This document shows positions 1 through 7,169 of a DNA stretch of 10,830 nucleotides, piece after piece. Both the position numbers and the translations under genes were made by a program. The DNA is from an uncultured Muribaculaceae bacterium (GTDB taxonomy: Bacteria; Bacteroidota; Bacteroidia; Bacteroidales; Muribaculaceae). Position 1 is the first letter of the stretch, and the number at the start of each line of letters is the position of its first letter. The stretch covers positions 1 through 10,830 of the forward strand of contig CAJUMI010000085.1 in the NCBI GenBank assembly GCA_910587545.1, written 5' to 3'. Under the pieces are notes generated by a model, which saw nothing but the letters and a program-made list of their open reading frames with translations, made no database searches and was not told the DNA's origin.

Positions 1-106
1 GGTGGATGTAATTTTTGCCTCATTTTATTTGGATTTTAATATAGTTCGTACTTAGAGGGTTGTTATATTATTTATTCAACGGTCAATTTCTTGACTGGTA
101 TTAATT

Positions 107-1000
107 CTATTTCTTTGCGTCATTCGCAATCTCGGCGTGAGGCATCTTAATGAAACCGTAGACGACGAGTCTTTCGGGTGTATCTTTTTCGTTGAAAAAC
201 ACGTCGGCATAGCGGCTGAACGCGCCCGGCACACTGTCGGCGGTGTAAGTCAAGTCGACTTTGAAGGCACCCGCATCACTTGCAGACCCGACTGACACCA
301 CGACGCAGTCGCACGAGGGGACTACGGCCTGAACAGTATACTCAGCCGAATCTCCAACGTTGAGATAGAACGACTTGGTCACGGCTTCTCCGCTATGAAC
401 GACGCCGAGCGGCTTAGCCTGTCTGGGATTCACGACACTGTCATATCCCGGTTCGAAGTCAGCCGTAATGTATTGTTCGTAAAGTTCCTTAATCTTGGGA
501 TTGAGAACGGGATTACCTATAGCCACCACTTTGTTCTCTGAGTCCAATAAGAAGCAGTGGTGCTCCGGACGCGGAGGCAGTGTATTGGTCCGATTAAATA
601 CATTGTCAGGATCAAAGGCGACAGGATTGAGATAATTGTTGCGATACATATTAGCTAAAACGTCTGCAGTATCAATAGTATTTACGATCATTAATACTTC
701 AATGTCAAGGTCAGTCAAAGCCTTGAACTCATTGGTTATATCGGACCACATATCCAATTTCATGCGGCACGATGTACATCCCGACGAGTCGATATAGCTC
801 ACAATCTTGAAGTCCTGACGGTTGAGATTAAGACCGACGGTATCGTCCTGAATCCTATAGACCAAACCATCCGGCAACACAATCTCGCGGCCAATCCATT
901 CGGAAATGACTTCCGCATGGTCGCCCCGTTCTCCCTTGCAACTGCAAAGAGATATGGATATCGCGAGTAACAAAAACAACTTAGAAGCATTAGAGTTCAT
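107..1000 (-). CDS. Lipoprotein with thioredoxin-like domain and C-terminal DUF1573 domain
   Basis: Predicted 297-aa exported lipoprotein. The N-terminus is a short basic and hydrophobic signal (residues 1-20) ending in a lipobox-like LCSC, with Cys21 as the likely lipidated residue. Residues about 60-175 read as a thioredoxin-like fold: a beta strand (FKIVSYI) runs into SSGCTSCRMK, giving a CxxC pair at Cys75/Cys78. The C-terminal part (about 195-285) resembles DUF1573, with the typical aromatic strand, a glycine turn, and a cysteine pair in PSCDC (Cys230/Cys232). The combination is common among Bacteroidales lipoproteins; a role as a thiol-active envelope protein is inference. The ATG at 1000 is supported by the signal peptide that follows it. 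The gene lies downstream of an IS4 remnant and of the NVEALA/propeller cassette on the same strand, so it may once have been the last gene of that operon. A CAAATACTA at 1021-1029 (minus-strand TAGTATTTG) is a near match to a -7 box, one base too long. No clear terminator follows the stop. Confidence 0.85.
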   Translation of the reverse strand: MNSNASKLFLLLAISISLCSCKGERGDHAEVISEWIGREIVLPDGLVYRIQDDTVGLNLNRQDFKIVSYIDSSGCTSCRMKLDMWSDITNEFKALTDLDIEVLMIVNTIDTADVLANMYRNNYLNPVAFDPDNVFNRTNTLPPRPEHHCFLLDSENKVVAIGNPVLNPKIKELYEQYITADFEPGYDSVVNPRQAKPLGVVHSGEAVTKSFYLNVGDSAEYTVQAVVPSCDCVVVSVGSASDAGAFKVDLTYTADSVPGAFSRYADVFFNEKDTPERLVVYGFIKMPHAEIANDAKK

Positions 1001-1048
1001 TTGTTTAGTTTTTTAATTTGCAAATACTACTGGTGCGATAAAATCGCG

Positions 1049-2098
1049 TTAGTTTAAAAAATCATCAAATAAAGAGAGTCCCTTGACATTTTGGTTTGAA
1101 TTTATTGTTGAGTCCAGTTTGGTTATGAGTTGTAGTAACTTGACACGCTCCAAAGCAGAGATTCTAATCATGGTTGCCACTTCGGTGATGGAATCTTCCG
1201 TTATCAGCCTTTATCCGTGCTATTGTCAGATAGGATATTATAGCGGTCCAAAGGTGAATTTTAACAGCATTTTCTGAAAATCCCCAAAGGGTTTTAACAA
1301 CAATGTTCTGTTTCATCCACTTGAAGAAAACTTCTATATCCCAACGGTGGCGGTAAAGATTGGAGATCTCCAATGCGCTGACTTCAAGATTGTTGGATGT
1401 ACAGTCCACAATCGTGTCATTTTCCGGATCATAGACCCGCACAAATCTCATGTCCTCTGGATAAGTTTACGCGACTTGTATCCGGTAACACGGATTAGCG
1501 AGTCTTCTACGACACCGGATTTTTCATCGGGTATTCCCATCTGCTTGACGGTTGTGAATTTCATGTTCTCCTATGGTCTGGACACCCAGAAAGCTTGCGA
1601 CTGATGGAATCTGGACAGTGCCTTGAAGTCAATATACGCCTTGTCCATCACATAGAATGCGAATGGTTCGGGTGTAAGATTGTCGAGTTCATTACTATCA
1701 TGCCATTTTCCATCAGTAATGTGGATATCGGCCGGAATGCTTCCTCGCAAATCAAGCAATGTGTGCATCTTGACTGCGCCTTTGCTGTATTTACCCAATG
1801 CCCACGCTGCAAGTTTTATGCTGGTGGATATTGTTGTGGAGTCCAATGCATAAATCACATTGTCAATGCTTATATCTGATAGTTTGGCCTTTGAATACAT
1901 TGGCCTGACCAATCCGATGAGTTACATTCAAAGACCTTCAAAAATACGATAGTCCCGGCTTTCGTTGGCTCGTGACAACGATGTGTGGTTAACAGTGTTA
2001 CGAAAACCGAGATGATATAGAATTTTTGAGTGAGCTTCCAAGCATAAACAGATATCTCTAAGAGAATCAAACACGAATAGACAATGGCAAATAATATT
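1049..2098 (-). pseudogene. Decayed IS4-family transposase (N-terminally truncated)
   Basis: Remnant of an IS4-family DDE transposase, readable only by joining frames. About 1931-2070 encodes a segment with DSLRDICLCLEAH, LGFRNTVN and LSRANESRDYRIF, the usual region before the catalytic core. Two in-frame stops follow (TGA at 1928-1930, TAA at 1922-1924), then 1574-1921 carries the first catalytic Asp in YALDSTTI and the second in YVMDKAYIDF. A TAG at 1571-1573 interrupts the frame, and an apparent one-base deletion near 1462-1465 shifts it. The segment 1164-1451 contains the IS4 signature Y-(2)-R-(3)-E-(6)-K in YRHRWDIEVFFKWMK. A second frameshift near 1210 leads to the C-terminus (SITEVATMIRISALERVK), ending at 1049. 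By family comparison roughly the first 70 residues are missing, and the 5' end abuts the neighbouring gene. No terminal inverted repeats or target duplication were found, so it cannot be mobile by itself. The upstream boundary is approximate. Confidence 0.88.
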
Positions 2099-2109
2099 AT
2101 TTTATAATC

Positions 2110-2751
2110 TCATTTTTTTAGCCTCCAGTTCTTCCATATAATATCTATCACTTGGCGGAATTTTTCATCAGACCTATATCTGTCCTCAGGTACAATTATT
2201 GACAAATGATGCACATAGTCGCTTCCTTCAAGCAACACATCGATAAAACGGTCGTATGTAACCACTTTTTCGAGTCCGGCCGCACCAACTTTAAAGCCTT
2301 CGTTTTCCGCATCCGCAGACTTCATATAGCCATGGTCAATCTTTTTCCAAGAACCAGGGTGACTGTTCTGACGATCTAACATAGTCTTCAGTAATTCGAT
2401 ATCAACTTTGCCGCCATCCGGCAATATATAGCTTCGAATATGGCAACTCTCCGCATTTTCAAAATGATTCTTGTCGAAGAATTGCCATGACTGATAGCAC
2501 AGATGGCACTTGGTCTCACTCCCGGCGGCATCAAACAACAACGCCCCACGCACCGGAGGCATCCCGGAGACAGCGAACGAACTTTCACGAATCCAGTGTG
2601 TCGGCAACGTAATTTCATAGAGTGCGCACAACTCCTTGCGCACTCGGTTTGCATTGCTCTCAACCGATAACACTGACACAGGAATTGCCAGCATAGCCCC
2701 GAAAAACAATCCCTTAAGAATCGGCGGCCAATTTATACAGATATATTTCAT
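2110..2751 (-). CDS. Hypothetical exported protein with CxxC motif
   Basis: I do not recognise a family. From the ATG at 2751 the product is 213 aa; an in-frame ATG at 2766 would add five residues. The N-terminus has a basic and hydrophobic segment (about residues 7-30 in the 2751 numbering), consistent with a signal peptide or single membrane anchor, so the rest probably lies in the periplasm. A CxxC motif occurs as KCHLC, followed by an aromatic stretch (YQSWQFF). This could be a redox or metal site, but no thioredoxin fold is evident around it. The C-terminal half is mixed alpha/beta with hydrophobic strands (HHLSIIVP) and ends IIWKNWRLKK. The gene overlaps the end of the propeller gene by 38 bases (53 with the longer start), which suggests translational coupling. 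Start choice is uncertain: an AAGG sits directly before the 2766 ATG and about 15 bases before the 2751 one. Confidence 0.7.
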   Translation of the reverse strand: MKYICINWPPILKGLFFGAMLAIPVSVLSVESNANRVRKELCALYEITLPTHWIRESSFAVSGMPPVRGALLFDAAGSETKCHLCYQSWQFFDKNHFENAESCHIRSYILPDGGKVDIELLKTMLDRQNSHPGSWKKIDHGYMKSADAENEGFKVGAAGLEKVVTYDRFIDVLLEGSDYVHHLSIIVPEDRYRSDEKFRQVIDIIWKNWRLKK

Positions 2752-3733
2752 TAGAATGTTCGGCATCCTTTGTTATCAATCGGCGAGAGACAGTATCGAC
2801 AGTCATGATTGTCACAGGTCGGTCAAGCTTGAACGCAGCTATGGGACGACCATCCCAATCCCACACTTCGACCACCCGTGTCGAATCGGTATCGGCATGC
2901 AAAGCATATATCTTGTCGCCTGCAGTCGTAACTCCATAGTAGTATGACGGAAGACAATTCGCGTCTTCTTCATGATCTACGTTACTTTCGCGTCTGACGG
3001 TAACATCATTGAGCAACCGGCAATCTCTGTCGAAGAATCTCACTCGGTCGAAATGCCAGTAGAACGCCGCAAATTTCATGCCATCTGGACTTATTGCCAA
3101 AAATTTACCATAAGGGAACTGTAGCGGCATCCCATTAGTTACCGTCGACGCATCATCTATCCAATCGGGGTATTCTCCCACTTCATGGGCTGAACCATCT
3201 GAAAGGTCGAATATGCAGAATTCTTTCTGATTGGATGTCGAACCCAGGCTCAGATAATGCAATGAGTCAAGTCTATGGAACATATTGATAGCTCCGTGAG
3301 TTTCCAACGGCTTTGACACTTCGACAACATGCATTGCGCTATCGCCGACAAGTGTCATTGTTTTGATACGCCATGTCATGTGCTCTAAAGCACTGAATGC
3401 AGTGTCCGACACCTCGATATTGCGGCACTCAAGTCCGATTAAGTCATCAGGGCCTTGTCCTCTAAGGGCTGTGCTACAAATGAATTTGAAATCCGGGAGG
3501 GTGTAGAAATCCAACATAAAATCCTCACGCTCCTTATAAATTCCCAATTTTCCGTCATACACGAACATGGCTCTCGGCAATAGTGCATCTACTTCGGTCA
3601 CAACGGTTTCAACCGTTAGGGGTATCGCCTCCGGCATTGACGCACTGTCCGTAATGTGACCATTTCTAGCACATCCCCACAGACATGCAACCAATAACCA
3701 CACGCATCCAAATTTCGCAACTTTATCAGTCAT
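2714..3733 (-). CDS. TolB-like beta-propeller lipoprotein
   Basis: Predicted 339-aa lipoprotein. I chose the ATG at 3733 rather than the upstream one at 3799 because residues 1-21 then form a clean lipoprotein signal: MTDKVAKF, a hydrophobic run, and the lipobox LWGC with Cys21. It also gives a typical short overlap with the NVEALA gene (stop at 3726-3728). The mature part shows repeated beta-propeller-like units, including a RGQGPDDL turn early on (the GxGP-type turn common in Bacteroidales six-bladed propeller lipoproteins), FLAISPDGMKFAAFYW (a TolB/WD-like SPDG turn), GDKIYALHAD and VVEVWDWDGRPI. This fits the TolB-like six-bladed propeller lipoproteins of Bacteroides (the BF3164-type group, assigned from memory). 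Such proteins are thought to sit in the envelope as binding scaffolds; the ligand is unknown. The gene is sandwiched between the NVEALA peptide gene and a CxxC exported protein, with overlaps on both sides, so the three are very likely one operon. Confidence 0.82.
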   Translation of the reverse strand: MTDKVAKFGCVWLLVACLWGCARNGHITDSASMPEAIPLTVETVVTEVDALLPRAMFVYDGKLGIYKEREDFMLDFYTLPDFKFICSTALRGQGPDDLIGLECRNIEVSDTAFSALEHMTWRIKTMTLVGDSAMHVVEVSKPLETHGAINMFHRLDSLHYLSLGSTSNQKEFCIFDLSDGSAHEVGEYPDWIDDASTVTNGMPLQFPYGKFLAISPDGMKFAAFYWHFDRVRFFDRDCRLLNDVTVRRESNVDHEEDANCLPSYYYGVTTAGDKIYALHADTDSTRVVEVWDWDGRPIAAFKLDRPVTIMTVDTVSRRLITKDAEHSNEIYLYKLAADS

Positions 3734-4019
3734 ACATTCCTGAAAGTGTACAAAATCCAGGAGTGTTAACATACACAGCTGAGGTGACATGACATCCATT
3801 ACAGTTTATTACAGTCATGAACTGCGGGTTTGTAACGTCGTCATAGACTTTTTCAAAACATTCCCAACCTTTTCCAGCTATAAATTCGCCGTATGTCAAT
3901 GCTTCGATATTTGCTAGTTGCATGTCGCTGAGTTCATCGTGATGATTTGCATAACCAAAATAACTAGCCAATGCCATGAGCGCGACAACTGCCGTTGTAA
4001 AAACGATTTTTTGGTTCAT
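3726..4019 (-). CDS. NVEALA-type small exported protein
   Basis: A 97-aa protein with a basic N-terminus (MNQK), a hydrophobic segment (about residues 5-23, ending near SYFGYA) and then ELSDMQLANIEAL at about 29-41. This matches the conserved LSD-xx-LANVEALA block that defines the NVEALA family of small Bacteroidota proteins, with Ile in place of Val. After the motif come four cysteines (Cys54, Cys73, Cys76, Cys90), including an NCNGCH CxxC, as expected for the cysteine-bearing tail of the family. Function is not established to my knowledge. The leader-like block followed by a variable Cys-rich tail invites comparison with processed peptides, but that is inference. It is the first gene of its cassette: the stop overlaps the propeller lipoprotein start by eight bases (ATGACTGA). 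The AT-rich 5' region (about 4020-4110) should hold the promoter, but I found no exact TAnnTTTG box there. Confidence 0.85.
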   Translation of the reverse strand: MNQKIVFTTAVVALMALASYFGYANHHDELSDMQLANIEALTYGEFIAGKGWECFEKVYDDVTNPQFMTVINCNGCHVTSAVYVNTPGFCTLSGMYD

Positions 4020-4298
4020 AAACTTTTAAATTTTTGGATGAATTTGTTTCGGTGCATAATTAAAAATTATTTTTATACTTACAAATTTTTACACATGCAA
4101 TCCCACGGCTCAACACCGGCTCTTTCATTTAAGATTTCGTCTCATTCTCGGGAAACGTGTTATTTTATAACGATAGCTGTATGGATGGATAGAGTGGTGG
4201 AAGTTTCGGCTTGAGCTGTTTGGGTTGTTATTTCGGGTGTTATCAGCTGTGGAGGTTGTTTTTGTGGTAACTGCGCGTCCGGTTGGTCGTGTGAGTGA
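4020..4298. other. Intergenic region between helicase and NVEALA cassette
   Basis: 279 bases between the stop of the helicase gene and the start of the NVEALA gene. The half nearest the NVEALA gene (about 4020-4110) is strongly AT-rich, as expected for a promoter and leader in this phylum. The half near the helicase is mixed in composition. I see no convincing gene, no hairpin followed by a T-run, and no exact TAnnTTTG box. A minus-strand TAAAAATTTG around 4083-4092 is a weak partial match to a -7 element. A short direct repeat GGCTC occurs twice around 4107-4125. Confidence 0.5.
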
Positions 4299-6251
4299 TC
4301 AGCGGCGTTGGCGGGGTGGGGCGGGGAGTGAGTGGAGCCGTTCGAGGAGCGACATGGCTTCGACTTCGTCGGGACTGATGAGGTCGAAGTGGCGTATGAC
4401 GGTTGCAACCGGTGTTGACGGATGTCCTGTGTGGAATACGGCGAGGCGCTGTCTTGCTCTCGAGAATGCTACGTAATAGACACGCGAATCGTCGCCCCCA
4501 CGACCGGCGGGGTGCCGCGCGACATCACATATTATGACGTTGTCGAATTCGAGGCCTTTGGCTTTGTGGACGGTTATCACGGTCACGCGTTCGTCGGTGA
4601 GCAGGTCTCCTTCGTTGAAGGTCCGCAGTTCGGACAGGCGTGAGAAAAGCTGTGAGGCGAAAGTCGTGTCGGGGCGAGAGCCGGCAAACGTTCGTCCGAC
4701 AAAGGTGACGACTGCCGGCCAGCGCCCGATGGCGCTGATATATCCGTGGGAGTTCAGGTAGGTGTAGGCGTGGTTCATCTCGGCTGCGAGGGTGTTGTCG
4801 TCGCCGGGTTCGGTGGCTGAGAGCATCGCTGTCGTATGGCTGTAGAGCGGGCCGTAATTGGTTCTGAATTTCTGCGCAATGCGTCTTACGACGGGAGAGG
4901 CAACGAAGTCGCGGGCGCAGTCGCGGGCATCTTCGGGCATGGCGTCGTCGATCAGGAGTGTCACAGGAGTCAAGCCTAAGTCGCGAAGACGGCCGACGAG
5001 GCCGCGGGCTTCGGTGTGGGTGGCGACAGCTCCGGTCTGATACAGTAGCCGTGCCCATTCGGCCGTGCGGTTAGGGTCGGCGACAACGGCGAGGTGGGCG
5101 TAGACTGTCTTGAAGGCGACGCGCCGGAAAAGATCGTTGCGCGACACCAGGGTGTTGTCGATGCCGTGGGCGGTGAGCAAGGCTGAGATGTCTTCGGCGA
5201 GGTCGTTGGTGCGCGTGAGCACAGCTATTCGGCAACTGGGCTCCGCGTCGGTCCATTGACGTACCTTGGCGGCGACGGCGTTGGTCAGATTGCAGTCTGT
5301 GGCCGGCAGCAACTGCATCGCTCCGGCCGGACGCTGAGAACTGTCTGCGGCTTCGGGGAGCAGATCGCGTGAGATGCCGAGGCATGCGGCGGCGAAGTCA
5401 TTGCACAGGCTGACCAGATAGGCCGGCGAGCGGTAGTTGCGCGCGAGTCTGTAGATGTTGTCGCTGCATCGCTGTTTCAGTTTGTCGAGAGCCGGGCCGC
5501 CTGCGCCGATAAATTCGAATATTGCTTGCTGTTCGTCCCCGAGATAGACGGCGGTCGACGGTCCGTCGGCGCTGATGAGATCGATGATAGCAAGCTGGAG
5601 CGGAGTCAGATCCTGCACTTCGTCGACCTGAAGCCATCTGTAAGAACTGTAGAGAAGTGATCCCCGGCGGTGGGACGACAGGGCGCGGTAGGTGAGGAGC
5701 ATCAGATCGTCGAAGTCGATCAGATGGTTGGCCGATTTGTATTCGCGGTATGCCTCGGCGGCTCTGATGTGGGCGGGCGATGGTATGAAATCGAGTCGGC
5801 GCAGCAGTGGGTCGGGGAAGTCGGCGTCGCGCTGACTCTGAAGCATGGCGAGGTCGACGGTCTGCTTCAGCTCGAATTTTCGGCGGATGCCCAGTGAGTC
5901 GGCGAGCCATGTGTCGCGGTCGTCTTCGTCAAGCAGCGATGTGTCGTGGCCGAGGAGGCGGTTGTCATGGAGAAAGCGACTGCAGAAGCGGTGTAGATTG
6001 CCGACGAAAAGGCCTTGGGGCATGCTGCCGAGCTCGTCGAGTATGCGGCTGTTCATCTCACGCGACGCGCGGTTGGTGAATGTCAGGCATATCATGTCGG
6101 CAAACGGTATGCCGAGGTCGGCGTGGGCATGGATTATGCGCCGGGTGAGCAGATGGGTTTTGCCGCACCCCGGTCCTGCGAGCACAAGTGCGCGCGAGCC
6201 ATGAATGTCGATTATCTGTCGCTGGCTGCTGTCAGGGGTCAGTCGTTGCAT
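4299..6251 (-). CDS. UvrD/PcrA-like SF1A DNA helicase
   Basis: A 650-aa ATP-dependent 3'-5' DNA helicase of the UvrD/Rep/PcrA superfamily, with the motif set in order: Q-motif region (LTPDSSQRQII, residues 4-14), Walker A GPGCGKT (26-32), Ia LTFTNRASREM (56-66), Ib GNLHRF (84-89), Walker B DEVQD (210-214, with Val in place of the usual Glu), motif III GDEQQAIFEF (238-247), motif IV NYRSP (272-276), motif V VHKAKGLEFD (561-570) and motif VI YVAFSRARQRL (593-603). All residues needed for ATP hydrolysis appear present. It is shorter than canonical PcrA/UvrD (about 720-770 aa), ending in a Pro/Arg-rich tail (LPAPPRQRR) soon after motif VI, so it is probably a paralogue and not the main UvrD. The start at 6251 lies inside the end of murQ (13-base overlap), implying translational coupling. 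No nuclease or other defence partner gene is adjacent, so housekeeping repair or replication is the likelier role. Confidence 0.93.
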   Translation of the reverse strand: MQRLTPDSSQRQIIDIHGSRALVLAGPGCGKTHLLTRRIIHAHADLGIPFADMICLTFTNRASREMNSRILDELGSMPQGLFVGNLHRFCSRFLHDNRLLGHDTSLLDEDDRDTWLADSLGIRRKFELKQTVDLAMLQSQRDADFPDPLLRRLDFIPSPAHIRAAEAYREYKSANHLIDFDDLMLLTYRALSSHRRGSLLYSSYRWLQVDEVQDLTPLQLAIIDLISADGPSTAVYLGDEQQAIFEFIGAGGPALDKLKQRCSDNIYRLARNYRSPAYLVSLCNDFAAACLGISRDLLPEAADSSQRPAGAMQLLPATDCNLTNAVAAKVRQWTDAEPSCRIAVLTRTNDLAEDISALLTAHGIDNTLVSRNDLFRRVAFKTVYAHLAVVADPNRTAEWARLLYQTGAVATHTEARGLVGRLRDLGLTPVTLLIDDAMPEDARDCARDFVASPVVRRIAQKFRTNYGPLYSHTTAMLSATEPGDDNTLAAEMNHAYTYLNSHGYISAIGRWPAVVTFVGRTFAGSRPDTTFASQLFSRLSELRTFNEGDLLTDERVTVITVHKAKGLEFDNVIICDVARHPAGRGGDDSRVYYVAFSRARQRLAVFHTGHPSTPVATVIRHFDLISPDEVEAMSLLERLHSLPAPPRQRR

Positions 6252-7066
6252 TCGACCCCGTTGAAAGCGTCGACGGCTCGTTTGACCGATCCGTGCATTA
6301 GCAGAAGCCGTTTTGCTTCGTCGTAAGGCAGTCCGAGTTCGTCAATCACCATGCGGGTGCCGCGGTCGACAAGTTTGGCGTTGGACAGCTGCATGTTTAC
6401 CATCTTGTTGCCTTTGACCCGTCCCATCTTGATCATGACGGTTGTGGTGATCATGTTGCATATCATCTTCTGTCCCGATCCCGATTTCATGCGTGAGCTA
6501 CCGGTTACATATTCGGGCCCTACGATCATCTCGATGGGGATATCGGCCGCATGACAGATCGGAGCGTCGGGATTGGACGTTATGGCGGCTGTCAGAATGC
6601 CGTTGCGCCGGCATTCAAGCAGGGCGTTGATCACATAGGGTGTTGTGCCGGATGCTGCGATGCCTATGACTGTGTCGTTGGTGTTGATGTCGAATTTCTC
6701 AAGATCTTTCCAGCCCTGGAGCTTGTCGTCCTCGGCATTCTCGACCGGGTTGCGGAGAGCCGTGTCGCCACCAGCGATAATGCCTATCACCCAACCCGGA
6801 TCCATGCCGAAGGTCGGAGGTATCTCGGATGCGTCGAGCACACCGATGCGACCCGAGGTGCCGGCACCCATGTAGAAGATGCGTCCGCCGCGTTTCATGC
6901 GGGTGACAATTTTGTTGACAAGCTCTTCGATCCGGGGTATGGTGCGTCCTACGGCTTCGGCGACTTTGTGGTCTTCGGCGTTGATGTCGCGCAGGATCTC
7001 GCCTACCGGTTTCTTTTCGAGGTCGTTGTAAAGCGAAGATTGTTCGCTGATCTTGACGAATGTCAT
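6239..7066 (-). CDS. murQ: N-acetylmuramic acid 6-phosphate etherase
   Basis: A 275-aa cytoplasmic enzyme that cleaves the lactyl ether of MurNAc-6-phosphate to give GlcNAc-6-phosphate and D-lactate in peptidoglycan sugar recycling. It has a SIS (sugar isomerase) domain. Diagnostic segments are GAGTSGRIGVLDASEIPPTFG-like (starting at Gly67, split here as GAGTSGR 67-73 and ASEIPPTFG 79-87), VENAEDD (108-114), AASGTTPYV and GSSRMKSGSGQK. Glu81 and Glu112 correspond by position to the two catalytic glutamates of E. coli MurQ (Glu83 and Glu114). Length is close to the family norm. The gene follows a ROK sugar kinase, which may supply a phosphorylated sugar, and its last bases overlap the helicase start. 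A hairpin terminator sits in the gap upstream, so it is either read through from the kinase or has its own promoter in the roughly 40 bases before the ATG; I see no exact -7 box there. Confidence 0.96.
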   Translation of the reverse strand: MTFVKISEQSSLYNDLEKKPVGEILRDINAEDHKVAEAVGRTIPRIEELVNKIVTRMKRGGRIFYMGAGTSGRIGVLDASEIPPTFGMDPGWVIGIIAGGDTALRNPVENAEDDKLQGWKDLEKFDINTNDTVIGIAASGTTPYVINALLECRRNGILTAAITSNPDAPICHAADIPIEMIVGPEYVTGSSRMKSGSGQKMICNMITTTVMIKMGRVKGNKMVNMQLSNAKLVDRGTRMVIDELGLPYDEAKRLLLMHGSVKRAVDAFNGVECND

Positions 7067-7104
7067 TGTGGATGAGGTTTTGAATATGTTTTACGGCTTA
7101 TCCT

Positions 7105-7147
7105 AAAAAAGCCCGGATCTCTCAAATTGTGAGATCCAAGCCTTTTT
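7105..7147 (-). terminator. Intrinsic terminator between ROK kinase and murQ
   Basis: On the minus strand GGATCTC (7115-7121 complement) pairs with GAGATCC (7131-7137 complement) around a nine-base loop. Flanking GGCTT and GGGCT extend the stem with wobble pairs, and a run of six T follows. It lies 23 bases after the kinase stop and about 40 before the murQ start. The A-run on the other side makes it potentially bidirectional. It may end the kinase transcript or act as a partial terminator lowering murQ and helicase expression. Confidence 0.85.
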
Positions 7148-7169
7148 GTTGTTTATGAATTGATATAGA

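Noticed and set aside
76..106. Small GTCAA/TTGAC hairpin after the DUF1573 lipoprotein stop
   Set aside because: Only five to six base pairs and no T-run on the coding strand, too weak to call a terminator.
3734..3799. Longer start for the propeller lipoprotein
   Set aside because: It would put 22 residues before a clean lipoprotein signal and extend deep into the NVEALA gene; the ATG at 3733 gives the lipobox at the right distance.
4160..4408. 82-codon Thr/Pro/Gln-rich minus-strand frame running past the helicase stop
   Set aside because: Out of frame with the helicase, no start signal, low complexity and no family resemblance; most likely a chance frame.
4525..5910. Long Arg/Pro-rich open frames (177 and 170 codons) on the minus strand and several on the plus strand within the helicase gene
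   Set aside because: They are shifted frames of a GC-rich coding region; their composition is typical of shadow frames and the helicase frame has all its motifs.
4299..6251. UvrD-like helicase as part of an anti-phage system such as Gabija
   Set aside because: No nuclease or ATPase partner gene is adjacent; the neighbours are murQ and an intergenic region.
6551..7075. 174-codon plus-strand frame
   Set aside because: Lies wholly antisense to murQ, whose motifs are unambiguous.
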